From Bradyrhizobium sp. CCGB01 (GTDB lineage Bacteria > Pseudomonadota > Alphaproteobacteria > Rhizobiales > Xanthobacteraceae), in the NCBI RefSeq assembly GCF_024199795.1, contig NZ_JANADK010000001.1, positions 5,766,001 through 5,830,000 of the forward strand: a stretch of DNA of 64,000 nt, in the 5' to 3' direction. The notes under the pieces are model-generated. The model was not told where the DNA came from. It saw only the letters and a program-made list of their open reading frames with translations, and ran no database searches. Of this stretch, positions 63,224 through 64,000 are shown piece by piece. How positions within the stretch are numbered: position 1 is the first letter of the stretch; each line of letters opens with the position of its first letter. The translations under genes were made by a program, and so were the position numbers.

Positions 63224-63745
63224 TCACCAGGTGGAGTTGAAGAGACCGAAATGCGGCTGCTGGGCCACCAGCATCATCGGCCGGCCCTGCTGCGGCGCCG
63301 GATGGGCCCTCACGACCTTGCGCTTGGGCTGCGCCTGGATCTGCGGAACCTGGGTTTGAGGGAGCTGGGCCTGTGCCTGGACTTGCGGCCTGGCCTCGGT
63401 CTTCTTGGCGGCATCGGCCTTCGGGGCCGGCGTGAACTGGGCAAAAGTCTCGCGCACACGCGCCTTGGCCGACATCTCGGCCAGCGCCGGCGACACCGCC
63501 TCCGGCGGCTGCGGCGCAACGACCGCGGCTGTCTTCACGGCGGGCGCGGCAATCGTCGGCTGGCTGGTGTCGAGCACGACACGCTCCGGCAAATGGCGAT
63601 CTGACCGGATCCGGATCAGGGGCTGGTCGTTGCTTGCGGTGGCAACGGCCTGTGCGACCGGTTGCGATGGCAGAACGTAATCTGCCGCGAACAGCAGTGC
63701 GAGCAAGGCTCCACCGACGAAAACGAAATACCTGAAAATGGGCAT
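63224..63745 (-). CDS. Membrane-anchored Pro/Gln/Ala-rich protein
   Basis: Start at the ATG opening PIFRYFVFVGGALLALLFAA gives 173 residues. An N-terminal membrane helix (about 5-22) is followed by a disordered, Ala/Pro/Gln-rich region (KKTEARPQVQAQAQLPQTQV) and a short C-terminal segment with PMMLVAQQPHFGLFNST. It may be a periplasmic linker protein. No family recognised. A strong terminator follows on the minus strand. Confidence 0.72.
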   Translation of the reverse strand: MPIFRYFVFVGGALLALLFAADYVLPSQPVAQAVATASNDQPLIRIRSDRHLPERVVLDTSQPTIAAPAVKTAAVVAPQPPEAVSPALAEMSAKARVRETFAQFTPAPKADAAKKTEARPQVQAQAQLPQTQVPQIQAQPKRKVVRAHPAPQQGRPMMLVAQQPHFGLFNSTW

Positions 63746-63907
63746 TGGCCGCGCTCCGCCCCCCGCATCCCCGCGTGGGCTCTTCGCCTTCAACAGGCGA
63801 TCCTTTGATTGGTTCCTGCACCCGGCCCTAGGTTCAAATGGCAACGCCAAGTTTTTCGACCAAGCCCCGGGGACAGTAACTTTTCCGCTACCGGAGGCTG
63901 CCGGCCC

Positions 63908-64000
63908 TTACGCGCGCCGTGCTGCGACCACCGAACACTTCGCCTGATCGGCGTTAACGTTGATGAAGCCGACAGCGATACGCGCAAAGGTCTTGCGGCT
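63908..64000 (-). CDS. Possible C-terminal end of a protein (5' end outside window)
   Basis: The minus-strand frame from base 64000 reads RKTFARIAVGFINVNADQAK and ends TAA at 63908-63910. The composition is protein-like but the fragment is short; no family is recognised. Confidence 0.3.
   Translation of the reverse strand, partial: SRKTFARIAVGFINVNADQAKCSVVAARRA

Overview
The window is GC-rich chromosomal DNA of an alphaproteobacterium, most likely Bradyrhizobium or a close relative in the Nitrobacteraceae. This rests on gene style (GntR/FCD, IclR, FixJ/NarL regulators, ABC binding proteins for aromatics, Tyr/Gly-rich small secreted proteins), on short dispersed repeats typical of that group, and on the lack of any plasmid or symbiosis-island gene. 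No species call is possible from sequence reading alone.

Layout. 1-3.7 kb: the tail of a receiver-domain protein, an EamA transporter, an MFS permease overlapping an ArsB-like permease, and a small membrane protein. 3.7-9.1 kb: a sugar-acid catabolic locus, with an MFS permease and GntR regulator facing an enolase-superfamily dehydratase, an IdnO/Gno-like reductase and an IdnD-like dehydrogenase. 9.1-12.2 kb: a secreted protein of unknown function and a NarX/NarL-type two-component pair. 12.2-18.9 kb: a secreted metallo-hydrolase and an aromatic ring-cleavage locus (extradiol dioxygenase, IclR regulator, MhpA-like hydroxylase, fumarylacetoacetate-hydrolase-family enzyme, periplasmic binding protein). 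19-26 kb: mixed genes, including an ArsR/SRPBCC pair with two visible operators. 26.1-29.1 kb: five consecutive small proteins with curlin-type repeats downstream of a FixJ-like regulator. 29.7-33.5 kb: a MacA/MacB-type efflux operon with an orphan LuxR-type DNA-binding protein. 33.7-46.9 kb: phosphodiesterase, 1-Cys peroxiredoxin, chemoreceptor, photolyase, histone H1-like protein, transporter, attachment protein, AraC regulator and several small secreted proteins.

46,888-63,046 is a 16.1-kb integrated element. It is bounded by a perfect 52-bp direct repeat; the right copy is the 3' end of an intact tRNA-Arg(UCG) and the left copy is an isolated 3' fragment. It carries a tyrosine integrase, an AlpA/excisionase-like protein, a tight run of small genes including a cold-shock protein, a 5'-truncated tape-measure gene, a frame-disrupted tail-fibre gene, a lipoprotein, ribbon-helix-helix and other regulators with palindromic operators, a VapE-type replication protein, small and two-part large terminase, and a Clp-fold (SDH family) serine protease coupled to a 74-aa partner beside attR. 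No portal, capsid, protease, baseplate or lysis gene is visible, so it is a deleted prophage or a satellite-like element. The most striking non-coding feature is a cluster of eight exact TGTAACCG octamers in both orientations within about 280 bp at the 3' end of the VapE gene, next to an AT-rich stretch: a good candidate replication origin.

The last kilobase returns to chromosomal sequence, with a proline/glutamine-rich membrane-anchored protein.
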